DNA of 41,885 nucleotides from a virus, in the IMG/VR virus record IMGVR_UViG_3300032050_000287, positions 1-41,885 of that record; one strand, 5' to 3'. Position numbers and translations under genes: made by a program. This document shows positions 13,377 to 23,500 of the stretch, piece by piece; position 1 is the stretch's first letter; each line of letters opens with the position of its first letter. The notes below the pieces were generated by a model, which was given only the letters and a program-made list of their open reading frames with translations, searched no databases and was not told where the DNA came from.

Positions 13377-13795
13377 TGAATTTTTCTACTCGATGCTTTG
13401 TTACTATCACAATCACCGTTAATTAGTGATTTTCGACCATGACACAGTTTACAATAAGTTTTAACATTGTCTGGAATATTGTTATGATGATCGCCATCTA
13501 GATGGTCAAGATCCAAACTGTTTTCAAATCCAACCCATCCATCTTTAGGAACTGGACAAGTCCATCCAAGATGTCCATCATGATTTTCACAATATGATTT
13601 CTTATGAATTGTAACTCCAGGAATTACTTTACCATTCTTTCGAGCACTAGTGCAACGGGAACATTCGGATTTGAAAGACCAATACTTCCATTCTCGCACA
13701 AGAACTTTATTATTACAACCATCATTGACACATGTAGGAAGTTCATGCCCTTCGACAAAGAACTTCTCTTTCATTTGTTTGGAAAGACTCAACAT
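13337..13795 (-). CDS. HNH endonuclease family protein with zinc-binding Cys
   Basis: A 152-aa protein started at ATG 13795 (a TTG two codons earlier is less likely). It has paired cysteines (TCVNDGCNNK; ECSRCTSARK) and an HNH core (LDLDHLDGDHHNNIPDNV, then TYCKLCHGRKS) with a structural CxxC. This resembles HNH/endonuclease VII-like nucleases found in T4-like cyanophages. It overlaps the methyltransferase start by 40 nt and begins right at the end of the previous small gene, so it is an integral operon gene and not an obvious homing insert. Confidence 0.82.
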   Translation of the reverse strand: MLSLSKQMKEKFFVEGHELPTCVNDGCNNKVLVREWKYWSFKSECSRCTSARKNGKVIPGVTIHKKSYCENHDGHLGWTCPVPKDGWVGFENSLDLDHLDGDHHNNIPDNVKTYCKLCHGRKSLINGDCDSNKASSRKIQWIRSYREIHPDF

Positions 13796-13797
13796 AA

Positions 13798-13938
13798 TCA
13801 AAATACAATGTTAGAGGACATTACACGGGCATTTGGATATTGTGCAAGAGCAACTTGTATTGCTTCTTGACGATTGCGGGCATAACACTCAACATAGAAT
13901 GTTTGTCCACTAACCATGCAGGTGACACGATGCTTCAT
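13798..13938 (-). CDS. small conserved protein, 46 aa
   Basis: ATG 13938 has GAGG 7 nt upstream; the longer open frame to 14067 lies within the helicase gene and is rejected. It reads MKHRVTCMVSGQTFYVECYA, RNRQEAIQVALAQ, NPNARV-like YPNARVMSSN: a beta-beta-alpha-beta type small protein that I recall downstream of helicases in cyanophages. Function unknown. Confidence 0.78.
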   Translation of the reverse strand: MKHRVTCMVSGQTFYVECYARNRQEAIQVALAQYPNARVMSSNIVF

Positions 13939-13945
13939 AATTACC

Positions 13946-15208
13946 TCAGCGTTTGATGGTGGAGATTGCAGGTTCGCCTTGAACAAAGATCGTCTCAGCG
14001 ACACTCTGCAAACGTTTGGCAGTTGCGATGCCAACGTTACTATACACGGGAACATGAATGAACCCATAGGACTTGTGATAGTCCTTCAACTGTCCAGGCA
14101 CCAAAGAACCCTCTGAGAGGCGCTTAGAATCGTCTGGATGGAGGCGAATCACACGCCCAATGGTCTGTGCCATAGCAATGTAATCCATGTTCCTCATGAG
14201 GACGCAGGAGGTCAATCCAGGACAGTTGATACCCTCAGAAAGGATGCTGTAGTGAAGAATGATGAACTTCTTCTCAGGATCCTTACCCCATGCAGTCAGA
14301 GTGTCAAAAAACAGTTCACGGGAAACCTTTTTGTTGTTGATGAATGCACCATACTTTGCAGTCACCCACAATACATCATAACCATGTGACTGAACTTCTG
14401 TCATAAAATCAGTCTCAGCAAGCATTCGAACCAACACTTTAGTATTGGGTGCTGCTACCAAAACCTTCTGCATATTGTCCTCATTGAGAATCTTATCCAG
14501 AAGAGTCATGCAATCACGCTCTGCTGCATCATCTTTGTCACGAATTGCATTGATCTGACTCACACAAACCTGAGGAGGAACAATGAAACCACCTTCAACC
14601 AATTCAGGTGCAGCAACATTACAAATTACTTGACCATATACAGATCCATCATTCATGCCAGGTTTGGAAATAGTAGCAGAATGCTTAGGAGTAGCAGTGA
14701 AGAAATAGCAGCGGTTAGCAGTAGCAGAGAAGTGTTTTGTAGCAGGGAAAAAATGACTCTTAACACTGTTGTGTGCTTCATCAAAGTAAATAGTGTCAAT
14801 ATGAATGTCTGCTTGCTGTAGACGCTGTAGAGAGTTGTAGGTAGTGAAGATCAGTTTGTGTTTGGGAGCATCAGGATTGAATGCACTAGTCACAATTTGA
14901 TTCCAATACTGAATCTCAGAGGGTTTTGTAGTGCTAAAATGCCTTGTTTCCCCCGAATGGATATGAATAACAGATGCATTAGTAACATACTCCAAGAATT
15001 CAGCAGACAACTGTTCACTCAAAAGAATACGAGGAGCAACTACAACAATAGTTTGAGGATCGCTATTGGAAAACTCTTTGATCGCATCAGCAATCATGGT
15101 CAGAGTCTTTCCAGCACCAGTCGGCATGATCAATTGACCAATACGATACTTGAGCATTGCTTCAAGACCGCGTTGCTGGTGAGGACGGAGTTGAATCACA
15201 GGGATCAT
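13946..15208 (-). CDS. superfamily 2 DEAH-box helicase
   Basis: A 420-aa ATP-dependent helicase or translocase. From the start chosen here, Walker A (MPTGAGKT) is near residues 28-35, Walker B DEAH near 143-146, motif III FFTATP near 169-174, and motif VI QTIGRVIR in the C-terminal RecA-like domain. The family is close to UvsW/RadD-like phage helicases, but T4 order does not place uvsW here, so I give no symbol. I start at ATG 15208 because the ATG at 15226 lies inside a -10-like element (TATGAT). A terminator lies 25 nt upstream. Confidence 0.88.
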   Translation of the reverse strand: MIPVIQLRPHQQRGLEAMLKYRIGQLIMPTGAGKTLTMIADAIKEFSNSDPQTIVVVAPRILLSEQLSAEFLEYVTNASVIHIHSGETRHFSTTKPSEIQYWNQIVTSAFNPDAPKHKLIFTTYNSLQRLQQADIHIDTIYFDEAHNSVKSHFFPATKHFSATANRCYFFTATPKHSATISKPGMNDGSVYGQVICNVAAPELVEGGFIVPPQVCVSQINAIRDKDDAAERDCMTLLDKILNEDNMQKVLVAAPNTKVLVRMLAETDFMTEVQSHGYDVLWVTAKYGAFINNKKVSRELFFDTLTAWGKDPEKKFIILHYSILSEGINCPGLTSCVLMRNMDYIAMAQTIGRVIRLHPDDSKRLSEGSLVPGQLKDYHKSYGFIHVPVYSNVGIATAKRLQSVAETIFVQGEPAISTIKR

Positions 15209-15221
15209 TGCGTATGAGACT

Positions 15222-15227
15222 ATCATA
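15222..15227 (-). promoter_or_regulatory. putative early promoter -10 element
   Basis: Minus strand TATGAT followed by AGTCTCATACGC, the same downstream string as at the promoter at 5164. The -35 position (15245-15250, TCGCAT) is a poor match, so this rests on the -10 and the shared extension. Confidence 0.5.
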
Positions 15228-15232
15228 GCAGA

Positions 15233-15265
15233 AAACCGTCCCTGATGCGACTCAGTGGACGGTTT
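15233..15265 (-). terminator. Rho-independent terminator
   Basis: Strong hairpin: AAACCGTCC (15233-15241) pairs with GGACGGTTT (15257-15265). An inner CTGA/TCAG stem is separated by a one-base bulge, with a 6-nt loop. On the minus strand the stem runs into a T tract (TTTTC). It separates the adhesin/zinc-protein operon from the helicase operon. Confidence 0.82.
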
Positions 15266-15322
15266 CCTAAGTGTCCTATGAAGCTTTAGATTCTCATCTT
15301 CAACCGGGACAAAGGTAGTCTA

Positions 15323-15655
15323 CTAGGATTGTTGTTTTTTGTCAATATCTTCAGCAATTTTTTGAAATTTTGAATCCCAAGTTTCTTTATCAGCATCCCA
15401 TTTACTTAGTGGGCATGAGTCAAGGATAATTTTTGCCTTTGCAGGAACATAGCATCCACATTCTCTGCAACGATTTTCTAATTCATCATACTTATCACAA
15501 CCTTTGCATGTTTCAATTCTTTGTTTATAAATTTCGTCAGAAACAAAGAGAATTGCATCACGATTTTGAGTTATGTATTGAACTAATTCCCAAGAAAAAT
15601 TAGCAAGATTTTTGGTTTGTTCTATAAGAGAAGGATAATTTTTATCTTCAGACAT
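15323..15655 (-). CDS. zinc-binding small protein of the tail-fibre region, 110 aa
   Basis: The N-terminal helical region is followed by a Cys-rich module, residues about 48-86: TCKGCDKYDELENRCRECGC, then DSCPLSKW. The CxxC...CxxCxC...C spacing indicates one or two zinc ions. I recall the same module next to cyanophage structural genes. It is the last gene of the adhesin operon, ended by the terminator at 15233-15265. Role unknown; a chaperone or virion component is possible. Confidence 0.78.
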   Translation of the reverse strand: MSEDKNYPSLIEQTKNLANFSWELVQYITQNRDAILFVSDEIYKQRIETCKGCDKYDELENRCRECGCYVPAKAKIILDSCPLSKWDADKETWDSKFQKIAEDIDKKQQS

Positions 15656-15678
15656 TGTTTTTATATTTCAACTAAAAA

Positions 15679-15686
15679 TATTTATT
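15679..15686 (-). promoter_or_regulatory. late promoter AATAAATA fused to a stop codon
   Basis: NATAAATA on the minus strand, 24 nt before ATG 15655. The adhesin gene's TAA stop (15682-15684) lies within the box. Confidence 0.68.
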
Positions 15687-17223
15687 GTGGTTGATAAGAT
15701 CCCTTTATAGTTGATGCATTTATTGATCCTGATATTGTATAATTTGATCCAACAATTGCCGATCCACCATTTCCTGCACCTGTAGCTCCTGTGGTGCCAG
15801 ATCCAGATGTTGCCCAATCTCCACCAGAACCACCGGATTCTCCATTTGATCCACGAGTAGCACCACAAGTTGATGGGCTATACGACAAAGTATATTGATC
15901 AACAGAGGTTATATAAATTCTTGCATTTGTATCATCTCCACTATTGTCTCTCAACTTAACACCATTATCTCTAATTAGAACATTTCTTGGATTTCCAGAA
16001 ATTTGCACCATATATGTCTTTGGAGATACATTAAAAGTATATCTTCTAATTCCATTTTTAAAATTCCATGAGAATATTTCTGCATACGCTGCAGTATTAC
16101 CATCACGAACTCTAATCGTATCGTAACATCTACCATTAGTATTTGGATTATCATTTGTATCAATTTCCATAGTAATTCGGGCAGATCCACTCCCAGTTAC
16201 ATTTAAGAAAGCATCATCATTATTTTCTGTCCAGTAATATCCGATAGATGATAAGGAATATCCAGCACCTGCAGGATCCGAACCAAGACCTCCAGGAGAC
16301 CCTAATAAAGTTCCATCTTGATTATTATATCCTCTACCATATCCACCTGTTCCTCCATATCCACCTGCTCCAGCAGTGATTGTTGAATATTGAGTACATC
16401 GACGATACTGAGTATTTTTCACACATCGTTCACAACAACCCCAGCACCAATCGCAAGTAGATTGACAACAATTCCCACCCCAAGTTCCAGCATCATTATA
16501 ACCACTACCGCAACCAGGAGCTCCGCCACATCCTTGAGTCGTATATTCATTATAACAAGATCCTGCGCCTCCAGGAGCACCTTGAGATCCTCTCTCACCT
16601 CCACCGCCGCCACCATATACTTGTGCCGATGGTCTTAATAAAACATTAACATTATTTCCACCGATGGGAGATAACGAAAAAGCGTTTCCACCATTCTCAC
16701 CTCCAGGATCAGGTGCGCCATTACCAGTTCCACCTCCTCTTCCAGAAGCACCAAAAATTTGACCAAAAACATCAATTACCAAATTATGTGCAATTGTATT
16801 CAATATTGCAGATGGAGTAGAAGTATTTACAGATCCACAGATTCCATCAATAAACAAAAATTTTCTAATGTTCTTATTTAAATTATTATTCCAAGATTGA
16901 TTTGAGATATCAAGATTAAGTTCAGTATCACTTTGAGTAAGATAATAATATTTTACTGAATTTCTAAATTGTGATGTTTTCCAATTATTTGATGTTGAAA
17001 TATTGGCATTTTCGGTAGAATCTGGAACAACTGGGTCTGTATTTGTTGTACTTATGATTCTTTTTAGTTCTGAAACACTAATTTGACCAGTATCACTATT
17101 AAATGTCTCAGTTGTAGAAGAGGTTTGTTTTCTCTGCTGAGCACGAAAATTAGATCTTAAAGAACTAAAGGAAATAGCACCTGAAGAGTAATAAGGACCA
17201 GCTTTTGATACTGTTACTGCCAT
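15682..17223 (-). CDS. Gly- and Cys-rich tail-tip adhesin candidate
   Basis: A 513-aa virion protein likely to contact the host. The N-terminus has the GAISFSSLRSNF-type motif common at the start of phage fibre-tip proteins. Residues about 160-325 are glycine-rich (GGGGGGERG, GAPGGAG, GGYGGTGGYGRG), as in T4-like gp38 adhesins with poly-glycine sandwiches. Residues 223-276 contain 11 cysteines (NCCQSTCDWCWGCCERC). A beta-rich domain at about 330-450 is followed by a second Gly-rich tail. It lies directly downstream of the halogenase gene. The adhesin call is inference from composition and position. Confidence 0.7.
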   Translation of the reverse strand: MAVTVSKAGPYYSSGAISFSSLRSNFRAQQRKQTSSTTETFNSDTGQISVSELKRIISTTNTDPVVPDSTENANISTSNNWKTSQFRNSVKYYYLTQSDTELNLDISNQSWNNNLNKNIRKFLFIDGICGSVNTSTPSAILNTIAHNLVIDVFGQIFGASGRGGGTGNGAPDPGGENGGNAFSLSPIGGNNVNVLLRPSAQVYGGGGGGERGSQGAPGGAGSCYNEYTTQGCGGAPGCGSGYNDAGTWGGNCCQSTCDWCWGCCERCVKNTQYRRCTQYSTITAGAGGYGGTGGYGRGYNNQDGTLLGSPGGLGSDPAGAGYSLSSIGYYWTENNDDAFLNVTGSGSARITMEIDTNDNPNTNGRCYDTIRVRDGNTAAYAEIFSWNFKNGIRRYTFNVSPKTYMVQISGNPRNVLIRDNGVKLRDNSGDDTNARIYITSVDQYTLSYSPSTCGATRGSNGESGGSGGDWATSGSGTTGATGAGNGGSAIVGSNYTISGSINASTIKGSYQPQ

Positions 17224-17240
17224 TACACTGAGTTTTTCCT

Positions 17241-18698
17241 TTATTTATGAATGGCGTTTATAATTTCTTTATGTGATATTCTTTGATTTTCTAATTTTTT
17301 AATTTTCGTATATTCATAATGTTCTTTTGCAAATTCTAAAATCTGTTGTTTATTTCTTTTTGAATTTAAGAAATCTCGAATTGCATTTTTATCAAACATA
17401 TTTAATCCGTTTGAAACTTGAATAAAATTATCAAGTGACCAAACAAATTTGGTTGAATTATTGCCTAGATTTTTAGCATCTAAAAACTCGTACTTACATT
17501 TTTCCTCAAAATCTCTGACCCATTCAGTTTTATTTTCAGTCATGTATTTCCAAAAGTCAGAATCAAATCTATTTGTATTATAATGAAGACAAATAAAATC
17601 CACGATGACTTTATAAGCATTTAGGTTTATTTCATTAAATTTTTTTCTATTATATTCCAAGAAGGTTAAATTTGAATTTAAAGAAATAAAATCTTTAATT
17701 TGATTTATGATAATGTGAATACCAGTAGACTCTAGCGGTTCTACAAATCCACTTGAAAGACCAATTGCTAAACAATTTCCAACCCATGCTTGATCATAAT
17801 ATCCAGGTTTATAGTAAATAATTTTGTCTGTTTGCAATCTAACTCCAAATTTTTCTAATAGCCAACAATTATATTTTGTTTTTGCTTCTTCATCTGAAGT
17901 AAATCTGGAAGAATAAAGATATCCAGTTCCATATCGATTTCCAATTGGTATCTGCCATATCCATCCATTATCTGTCGCTTCTGCTAACGTGTAAGATGGC
18001 ACTTCTTCAAAATCATATGGAATTTGTTGTGGAATTGCTCTGTCAATTGGCAAATAATCTGTAATGTCATTCCACTTTACCTTTAAGTTTTTAATTAACA
18101 TAGAGTTAAATCCAGAGGCATCAATATAAAAATCTGCTTTTACATTTCCACTATTTTTGAAATCTATACTTTCAATTTGATTATTTTCAATATTAATTTT
18201 TTCAGCAATATCATCAATAAAATCAATCTCGTTATTCATCTTTCCAAAAATATAATTTGAAAATTCTTGTGTATCAATGTGCAGCGCATGACTATAATCA
18301 AAAGTTTTTTTTGGTAATGTAGATGTTGCTTCATTATAAAGTAGACCACCATTATAGCAATCGTTTAGAATAGAATAGATTGCACTTGATTGATCCGACT
18401 CCCCCCAAAAAGAAACTTCTTTAAATCCATGAAAATATTCTGTATTGGGAATCCAATTTTTAAAATTTATTCCTAATTTTACACTTACATTTAAGTCTCT
18501 AATTAAATCTTCAGTTTTTATTCCCAGAGAATTAAGGAATAAATGAATAATTGGTGTAGTACTTTCACCAACACCTATATTTTTTCTTTTGGCATCAAAA
18601 TATAGAGAAACTTGAACTTTATCTCCCCAATATTTTTTAATCATTGATGCTGCAATCAATCCAGAGGTTCCTGCCCCCAAAACAATAAATTTTTTCAT
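17241..18698 (-). CDS. flavin-dependent tryptophan halogenase-like enzyme (VirX1 type)
   Basis: A 485-aa FADH2-dependent halogenase-like protein. The FAD-binding GxGxxG is at residues 8-13 (LGAGTSGL) and GVGEST at 42-47. The halogenase signature GWIWQIP is at 245-251. K74 (in VSVKLGINFKNW) aligns with the catalytic lysine of PrnA/RebH and E323 (EPLESTGI) with the active-site glutamate, so it should be active. A viral halogenase of this family, VirX1 from cyanophage Syn10, is established to iodinate varied substrates. Here the gene lies between two fibre/adhesin genes. Its natural substrate is unknown. Confidence 0.9.
   Translation of the reverse strand: MKKFIVLGAGTSGLIAASMIKKYWGDKVQVSLYFDAKRKNIGVGESTTPIIHLFLNSLGIKTEDLIRDLNVSVKLGINFKNWIPNTEYFHGFKEVSFWGESDQSSAIYSILNDCYNGGLLYNEATSTLPKKTFDYSHALHIDTQEFSNYIFGKMNNEIDFIDDIAEKINIENNQIESIDFKNSGNVKADFYIDASGFNSMLIKNLKVKWNDITDYLPIDRAIPQQIPYDFEEVPSYTLAEATDNGWIWQIPIGNRYGTGYLYSSRFTSDEEAKTKYNCWLLEKFGVRLQTDKIIYYKPGYYDQAWVGNCLAIGLSSGFVEPLESTGIHIIINQIKDFISLNSNLTFLEYNRKKFNEINLNAYKVIVDFICLHYNTNRFDSDFWKYMTENKTEWVRDFEEKCKYEFLDAKNLGNNSTKFVWSLDNFIQVSNGLNMFDKNAIRDFLNSKRNKQQILEFAKEHYEYTKIKKLENQRISHKEIINAIHK
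17242..17249 (-). promoter_or_regulatory. late promoter CATAAATA fused to a stop codon
   Basis: Minus-strand NATAAATA 19 nt before ATG 17223. The halogenase stop TAA (17241-17243) shares its last bases. Confidence 0.68.
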
Positions 18699-18709
18699 AA
18701 AATTATAAA

Positions 18710-20494
18710 TTAATGGAAATCAGTCCACCCAACTCCAGTATATCCTTGAAATTTATTTGTATCCGTATTAAAAATAAATGCTCCAGCAACAGTTACTAAA
18801 CCCACTCTTTGAGCAGTTGTTAGTCTTGGAGGTAACATATATGCTCTAGATCCAACGCCTTCACCGGGCAATAAACCTGGTGAAGATTTCCCAGCATCAG
18901 AAAAATCAACTGCAGAACGAACCGCTGTTGTTCCTACACCTACACCTCCAGATCCTCTTATATAAAGTACAGAATTATATAAGTTTGTTGTTGCATTATA
19001 TTGGACAATTGATTTTCCTTCTATATACAATCCCTCACCATTAGTGGTTGTAGTTCCAATTCCAACGTTATCACTAATAGTTTGCCCAGAAACTTTTAAA
19101 GCGACGGTAGGAATTTGTGCTGTTCCAACTCCTACATTTCCAAAAAGGGCAGTTTTTTCTCTAACATCTAGATTAGCAATTGGGATGGTTGTTCCAATAC
19201 CAACACTATTAACAACACTCAAATTACTTGATATACCAACATTAAAGAATGTGGATATTCCAGATGTATTGCTAATATTTTTATTGTTAAGGATCGTTGG
19301 TAAATCAAACGTTCCGGCTGATATTGTACCAAGTATATTTACATTTCCACTAAAAAATCCAGTTCCATTTGCATTAATTGTAACTCCAGTTCCAACTTGT
19401 AGATTTCCTTGTGGATCTGTATTCCCAATACCTAACCTTCCATCATAAGTTAGTGTCATTAATTCGACAAATGTTTGTCCATAGAACCAATTAAACCTAC
19501 CAGTGCCAATTCCCATAGGACCAGCATGTAAGTACATACTGAAATCACCAGTATCATTGTTTAAAATCTCAAGTGTCCTGTCTATATCACCAAATCTTAA
19601 AAGTGCTGTGCTTTTTCCTACTCCAACAGATTGACCAATACTAATTCTTGCATTTCCACTATTGGAAATAACTTCTAAGAGTGATCCAGATTCTTTTCTA
19701 ATTTGCAATTCTGATGTTGGTAATGCTGTTCCAACACCAATTCTCCCAGAATTAAGAGCAGCAAATGCAGTTCCTCCAGTTCCAACATGAGATCTTGTAA
19801 ATACTGTTGATACTCCAGTTGTTGAAAATCCACTATTAATTGAATTGACTGTAATATCTGCTGTTGTTGTAATTGAAGATGCAGTTGATGCTATTCCAGT
19901 TAAATTTCCATAAAAACCCGTTGTTGCTGTTATAATTCCAACATTAATATTTGATGGTAATCTTGCATTATCAATTGTTCCAGTTAATTGTGGAGCATTA
20001 AGACCAGTAAGACCAATACCAGAACCAGTGAAACTTGCTGCAGTTATAATTCCAGAATATGATGCATTTCCATTTGAATTAATTGTAACTCCAGTTCCAA
20101 TTTGTAAATTTCCTCTTGGAATCGTAGTTCCTATACCAACGCTGAAGGATGTAGAAATTGTAGAATTACTGCTGTTTACATACCATCCATCAACAGCAAT
20201 TGCATAGATGTCAGTTAATCCAGATGCACTTCCTGAAAATAATTCTGCTGTAACAACACCAGAAACTGATACATTTTGTGTTACACTCAAAATTCCTACT
20301 GTTGTAACACCAGAAACATTTAGATCTTTTGTTACTGTAGCACCAGTAACTCTAGTATCGCCATAAACATTTAACAAATATTCGGTAGGAACGGAAGTTC
20401 CAATTCCCACCAAACCATTTGCATTTACAACGAAATTATCATCATCAACTTGAACACCATTTCTAAGGTTAAATGACTTTCTATAATTTGCCAT
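18710..20494 (-). CDS. fibre-like virion structural protein, 594 aa
   Basis: Starts MANYRKSFNLRNGVQVDDDN, then many copies of a VGIGT(T/S)xP(x)xxLxV repeat (for example VGIGTSVPTEYLLNV and VGIGTTIPIANLDV) interleaved with Thr/Ser/Gly beta-strand segments. It ends with AFIFNTDTNKFQGYTGVGW, a motif often found at the C-terminus of phage fibre proteins. Such repeats are typical of trimeric beta-structured fibres of T4-like cyanophages. Expressed from the late promoter at 20513-20520 and followed 11 nt later by the halogenase. Confidence 0.82.
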   Translation of the reverse strand: MANYRKSFNLRNGVQVDDDNFVVNANGLVGIGTSVPTEYLLNVYGDTRVTGATVTKDLNVSGVTTVGILSVTQNVSVSGVVTAELFSGSASGLTDIYAIAVDGWYVNSSNSTISTSFSVGIGTTIPRGNLQIGTGVTINSNGNASYSGIITAASFTGSGIGLTGLNAPQLTGTIDNARLPSNINVGIITATTGFYGNLTGIASTASSITTTADITVNSINSGFSTTGVSTVFTRSHVGTGGTAFAALNSGRIGVGTALPTSELQIRKESGSLLEVISNSGNARISIGQSVGVGKSTALLRFGDIDRTLEILNNDTGDFSMYLHAGPMGIGTGRFNWFYGQTFVELMTLTYDGRLGIGNTDPQGNLQVGTGVTINANGTGFFSGNVNILGTISAGTFDLPTILNNKNISNTSGISTFFNVGISSNLSVVNSVGIGTTIPIANLDVREKTALFGNVGVGTAQIPTVALKVSGQTISDNVGIGTTTTNGEGLYIEGKSIVQYNATTNLYNSVLYIRGSGGVGVGTTAVRSAVDFSDAGKSSPGLLPGEGVGSRAYMLPPRLTTAQRVGLVTVAGAFIFNTDTNKFQGYTGVGWTDFH

Positions 20495-20511
20495 CTTATA
20501 TGGTTTTTTAG

Positions 20512-23500
20512 TTATTTATCCGTAAGTTTTTGTTCAAGGTTTTCAACCTTCGCAGAAAGTTCCTTGATTGCTTCAACAAGAAGTGGAACGACCTTATGAT
20601 AATCAACTGCCAAGTAACCATTATCTCTTGTTACAACCGCCTCAGGAAGAACTTCAAGAACTTCTTGTGCGATTACTCCAACATCATTTCCTTCCTTGCC
20701 AGACTTTTCATTCCAAGTATAAGTATTACCACTAATGGAAAGAACTTTTGCAAGAGGATCATCAATTGGAGTAATATTATCTTTTAGTCTCTGGTCAGAG
20801 GTATAAAATGCAGTAATATCACCAGTTACATTTAAATCGGAATTGATTTGAGTTGTTGTATTAATTGCTACCTTTGATCCAGATACTGCACTTAATTTAA
20901 GATCTCCAGATGATGTGTCAATTGTATTATCATCAGTTTGTGCTAATTTAATATTTCCAAGTTGAACAGTAGAACAATTTAATGTGCCATTAATATAAAC
21001 ATTTTTACCAATTCCTACTCCACCAGAAATAATTAAATCCCCAGTTGTTGAAGAAGTAGACTCTGCTCCTTGTGTCAGTCTGACTGTATTATTAAATGTT
21101 GTTTGTGATTTTGCTCTAATTTCTTTATTAAATGTTACGGGACCATCAAACTGAGAAAGAACTTGTCCAGATGCACCACCTTCTACAAGTAATCTCTCTT
21201 TAATTGTAACTTCATCAAATACGGCACTTAAACGATTAGGATTTTCACCAGTAACTGTTGGTTTTGGAATATCATAAGAAACAACCTCTCCACTTGCTGC
21301 AGATGTTTTGGTATTTCCATTATAAAAATCTCCAGAATTGTTCATTCCAGTATATACAACAATACCACCAGAACGTTCCTGAGAGTTCGCTAAAAAGTTT
21401 TCTTGATCATTTAGTGTTTTAACCTGAACTTGTGGCAATCCAGTCGAATAGTTACCTGGACCATATCCAAGATATTCAAAGGTGTGCCCTGACGCACGAA
21501 GAATAGAAGGTCTTCTGAACTCAATTGCAATTGGATTAATTCTACGAATCAACGAGTTGACATCATGATTTTCTTGAACTGTTCCAAGAGATCCACGAAT
21601 TACAGTTGCAGAAGTATCATTACCACTGCTGGTAATTCTCATAATTTCATTATCAATTTGAATATAACATCCAAGTGGCAATCTTTGTGCTGTTCCAATA
21701 CCAGTATGACTAATATTAATTGTGCTTCCTGTTGTTAACTCAGATGTTAAAATAAATGTTTGATTATCATAAAAAGAGACATTACGTGTTCCAAAATTTT
21801 CTCCATTTTCATCAGAAATTGCATTATTTGAAGAAAGTCCATGTTTTAAAACATATCCATTTGTTGCCGAAATTGAAGAGTTTGTAAGTGCTGTAAATGT
21901 CGTTACACTTTCTCTCTTATCGACAATGTAATCTCCTATATTATTATTATTAGAATCAATTACACGGAAACGATTTCCAGAAAGAAGACCATGAGCATCG
22001 TAAGTTGTAAATGTTGTAATACCTGCTGAGGAGTTGTATGCTGTCCCGCTAATTCTAATTGATGAGTTAACGACAAAAGCGTATTGTCCAGTTTGTATTG
22101 TTGGATCTCCAACAGTTTTAGCGATTGCAATTGATGTTGAAGATCCAATAGAAGTAATTCGATAATAACCATCTGTTACTGTTCCTGCACCGGTGATTTG
22201 AACAACGTCACCAATGTTTGTAGAAATTCCTGATGTTGAGACTGTGTAAAGAGCACCACTTCCAGCACCAATTTTACTTTGATCAAAATATAGAGATCCA
22301 GCAGTATAACCAGATCCAGGTGCCATAATTTCAACAGAAGTTACAATTCCACTACTCACAATTACTTTTGAAGTTGCACCACTCCATGAACCTGTTTGAG
22401 ATCCATTAAGAAGTTTAACATTATAATATGTTCCATTTGTATAAGATGTTCCACCATTTGAAATTGAACCAGTTACAATTCCTGAAAGACCATGAAATCT
22501 TGCAAAAGTTAATGTTGCAATTCCAGAACTTGATTCAACAGAAGAAATTGTAAGAGCAACTCCAACATTTTTAAGAGAGAGATCTGTTGTTTCACGTGTA
22601 ATACTTTTCTTTAGATCATTTGTCTCAACCGCACCAATTGGAGCACGTTTTGCAAATGTTTTTGCTGCTTGAGGGTTATCATTTACATTATCTCTATCTA
22701 ATTGAGGATATAAATCGACAGGTAATTGTCCATACTTAAGATTTGTAAAAAGATTTGCACTAATTGCATTACTTGAGTTTAAAACATATAAGTGATAAAT
22801 TCCATCTTGTTGATTGAAAATATATGGAGAAATAATTTCATTTCTGTAAACAAATAAATTACTTTGCCAATCATTCCTTTCAAATCTTGGTAGATTTTGA
22901 TCTCTAGTTGATGTTGTATCTGTAAATGTTCCAGCAGATTGTGTTACGCCCGTAATTGTATTTGTTGTTGTATATCTAAAGGTATATGCATCAATAATAT
23001 TAGATACAATGAATCTACCATTGTATCCAGAATCAAATCTTCCCGTAGAATTTGTTGAACTTTTAACATTTCTAATTGTTACTACTTCACCAACTTGAAC
23101 ATTATGTGGAAGTTCAGTTAATACCGTAACTACATTTGAACTTTCTGAACAAGATGCAATCAATCTTGGATTTTTTAAATATGCATAATCAGTGCTTGCA
23201 ATGCTAGTTCTTGTAAAATCAGTGTCAGTTCTAACACCTGTAGTGCTGGATTCTTGAAGAATAAATCCCGTTTCTGGATCTTTTGCGTTTGCAAATTCTT
23301 TTGGAATAACAACTCTCAACTTATAAATTTTTTCGTCTAAACTTCTTTCATCAGAAATACGCTTCACATAAGCAAGATCTGTTGTTGGACCAAAAGTTAT
23401 CGTTCCACCAATACTCAATGCATTATAAATTTCATTGTTTTGATTAACGTGAATAAACCAGTTATTATTTTGACTATCAAATTGAATAGGTGATCCAAGT

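Noticed and set aside
13939-14067. 43-residue N-terminal extension of the 46-aa gene
   Set aside because: It runs through the helicase gene's 3' end in another frame, and ATG 13938 has a clear GAGG site.
19044-19448. 134-residue plus-strand open frame opposite the 594-aa fibre gene
   Set aside because: It is the mirror of a repetitive, Thr/Val/Gly-rich coding sequence (Pro/Thr/Val-rich low complexity) with no ribosome site or context.
18710-20494. VGIGT repeats read as a CRISPR-like or DNA repeat array
   Set aside because: The periodicity is at the protein level with divergent codons, as expected for a fibre repeat, and spacers are not uniform.
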